Below are positions 5,741 through 5,878 of a stretch of DNA of 5,878 bases, in pieces. The translations under genes were made by a program, and so were the position numbers. The notes beneath the pieces were generated by a model. That model had not been told where the DNA came from, made no database searches, and saw nothing but the letters and a program-made list of their open reading frames with translations. Position 1 is the first letter of the stretch, and each line of letters begins with the position of its first letter. Source of the DNA: Bacteroidales bacterium UBA3868 (GTDB taxonomy: Bacteria; Bacteroidota; Bacteroidia; Bacteroidales; WCHB1-69); NCBI GenBank assembly GCA_002392325.1, contig DGGS01000092.1:1-5878 (forward strand), given 5' to 3'.

Positions 5741-5878
5741 TTACTTGCTGCTGGTGGAGTTTATGGCGTCGTAACGGGATGAGTTGGAAGGGTCAATCTG
5801 TTTCATGATGTTGACGACCTGCGTTTTCTCGCTGGGCATACCTTCCTTGAAGATGTTGATGATTTCTTCTTTCTTGGT
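5741..5878 (-). CDS. Probable type IX secretion protein PorD (DUF4835), C-terminal fragment
   Basis: Only the last 45 codons and the TAA stop (5743-5741) are in the window; the gene enters from the right edge. The visible tail reads KKEEIINIFKEGMPSEK, then VVNIMKQIDPSNSSRYDAI and a short Ser-rich end. A helical segment followed by IDPSN.SRY matches my recollection of the end of DUF4835 proteins, annotated as PorD, which are periplasmic or outer-membrane-associated parts of the type IX secretion/gliding machinery and are commonly encoded just upstream of recN in Bacteroidales. The identification rests on this short tail plus the gene order, so it is probable rather than certain. Its stop lies two nt before the recN start, so the two genes are almost surely co-transcribed. 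Confidence 0.65.
   Translation of the reverse strand, partial: TKKEEIINIFKEGMPSEKTQVVNIMKQIDPSNSSRYDAINSTSSK

Overview
The window reads as a stretch of a Bacteroidota chromosome, most likely order Bacteroidales. The clues are start codons without Shine-Dalgarno sequences, a TAnnTTTG-type promoter box, the tail of a probable PorD (DUF4835) protein directly in front of recN, and outer-membrane and secreted proteins with short Lys-rich signal peptides ending just before Gln. Nothing allows a genus to be named. All recognised genes lie on the minus strand, so the text below follows transcription from right to left.

Right part (5878 to 1867). The window opens inside the last 45 codons of a probable type IX secretion protein PorD. 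It continues with recN (DNA repair ATPase), an unnamed signal-peptide-bearing outer-membrane beta-barrel candidate, xseB (exonuclease VII small subunit), a class I SAM-dependent O-methyltransferase of the TrmR/CCoAOMT-like family, and trmD (tRNA m1G37 methyltransferase). Left-centre (1867 to 569) is a polytopic membrane protein of the O-antigen ligase/polymerase (Wzy_C) superfamily. Spacings are 2, 11, 6, -1, 4 and -1 nt. Two junctions use the overlapping stop/start TAATG, so the seven genes look like one transcription unit. It mixes DNA repair (recN, xseB), tRNA modification (trmD, perhaps the O-methyltransferase) and cell-envelope functions (PorD, the barrel, the O-antigen ligase).

Left edge (568 to 1). 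A 146-nt intergenic gap contains a 49-nt run with no G or C, an A/T-only inverted repeat just after the ligase stop, and a good Bacteroidota -7 box. It leads into a second, truncated minus-strand gene that runs off the window. This gene has a signal peptide followed by a Cys-containing, probably immunoglobulin-like segment typical of large secreted Bacteroidota surface proteins.

No tRNA, rRNA, CRISPR array, insertion sequence or phage feature was seen. The content is mostly conserved chromosomal genes. The less ordinary points are the unknown barrel protein, xseB without visible xseA, the methyltransferase pair, the O-antigen ligase translationally joined to trmD, and the truncated secreted protein. 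I do not see a convincing new defence or mobile system.
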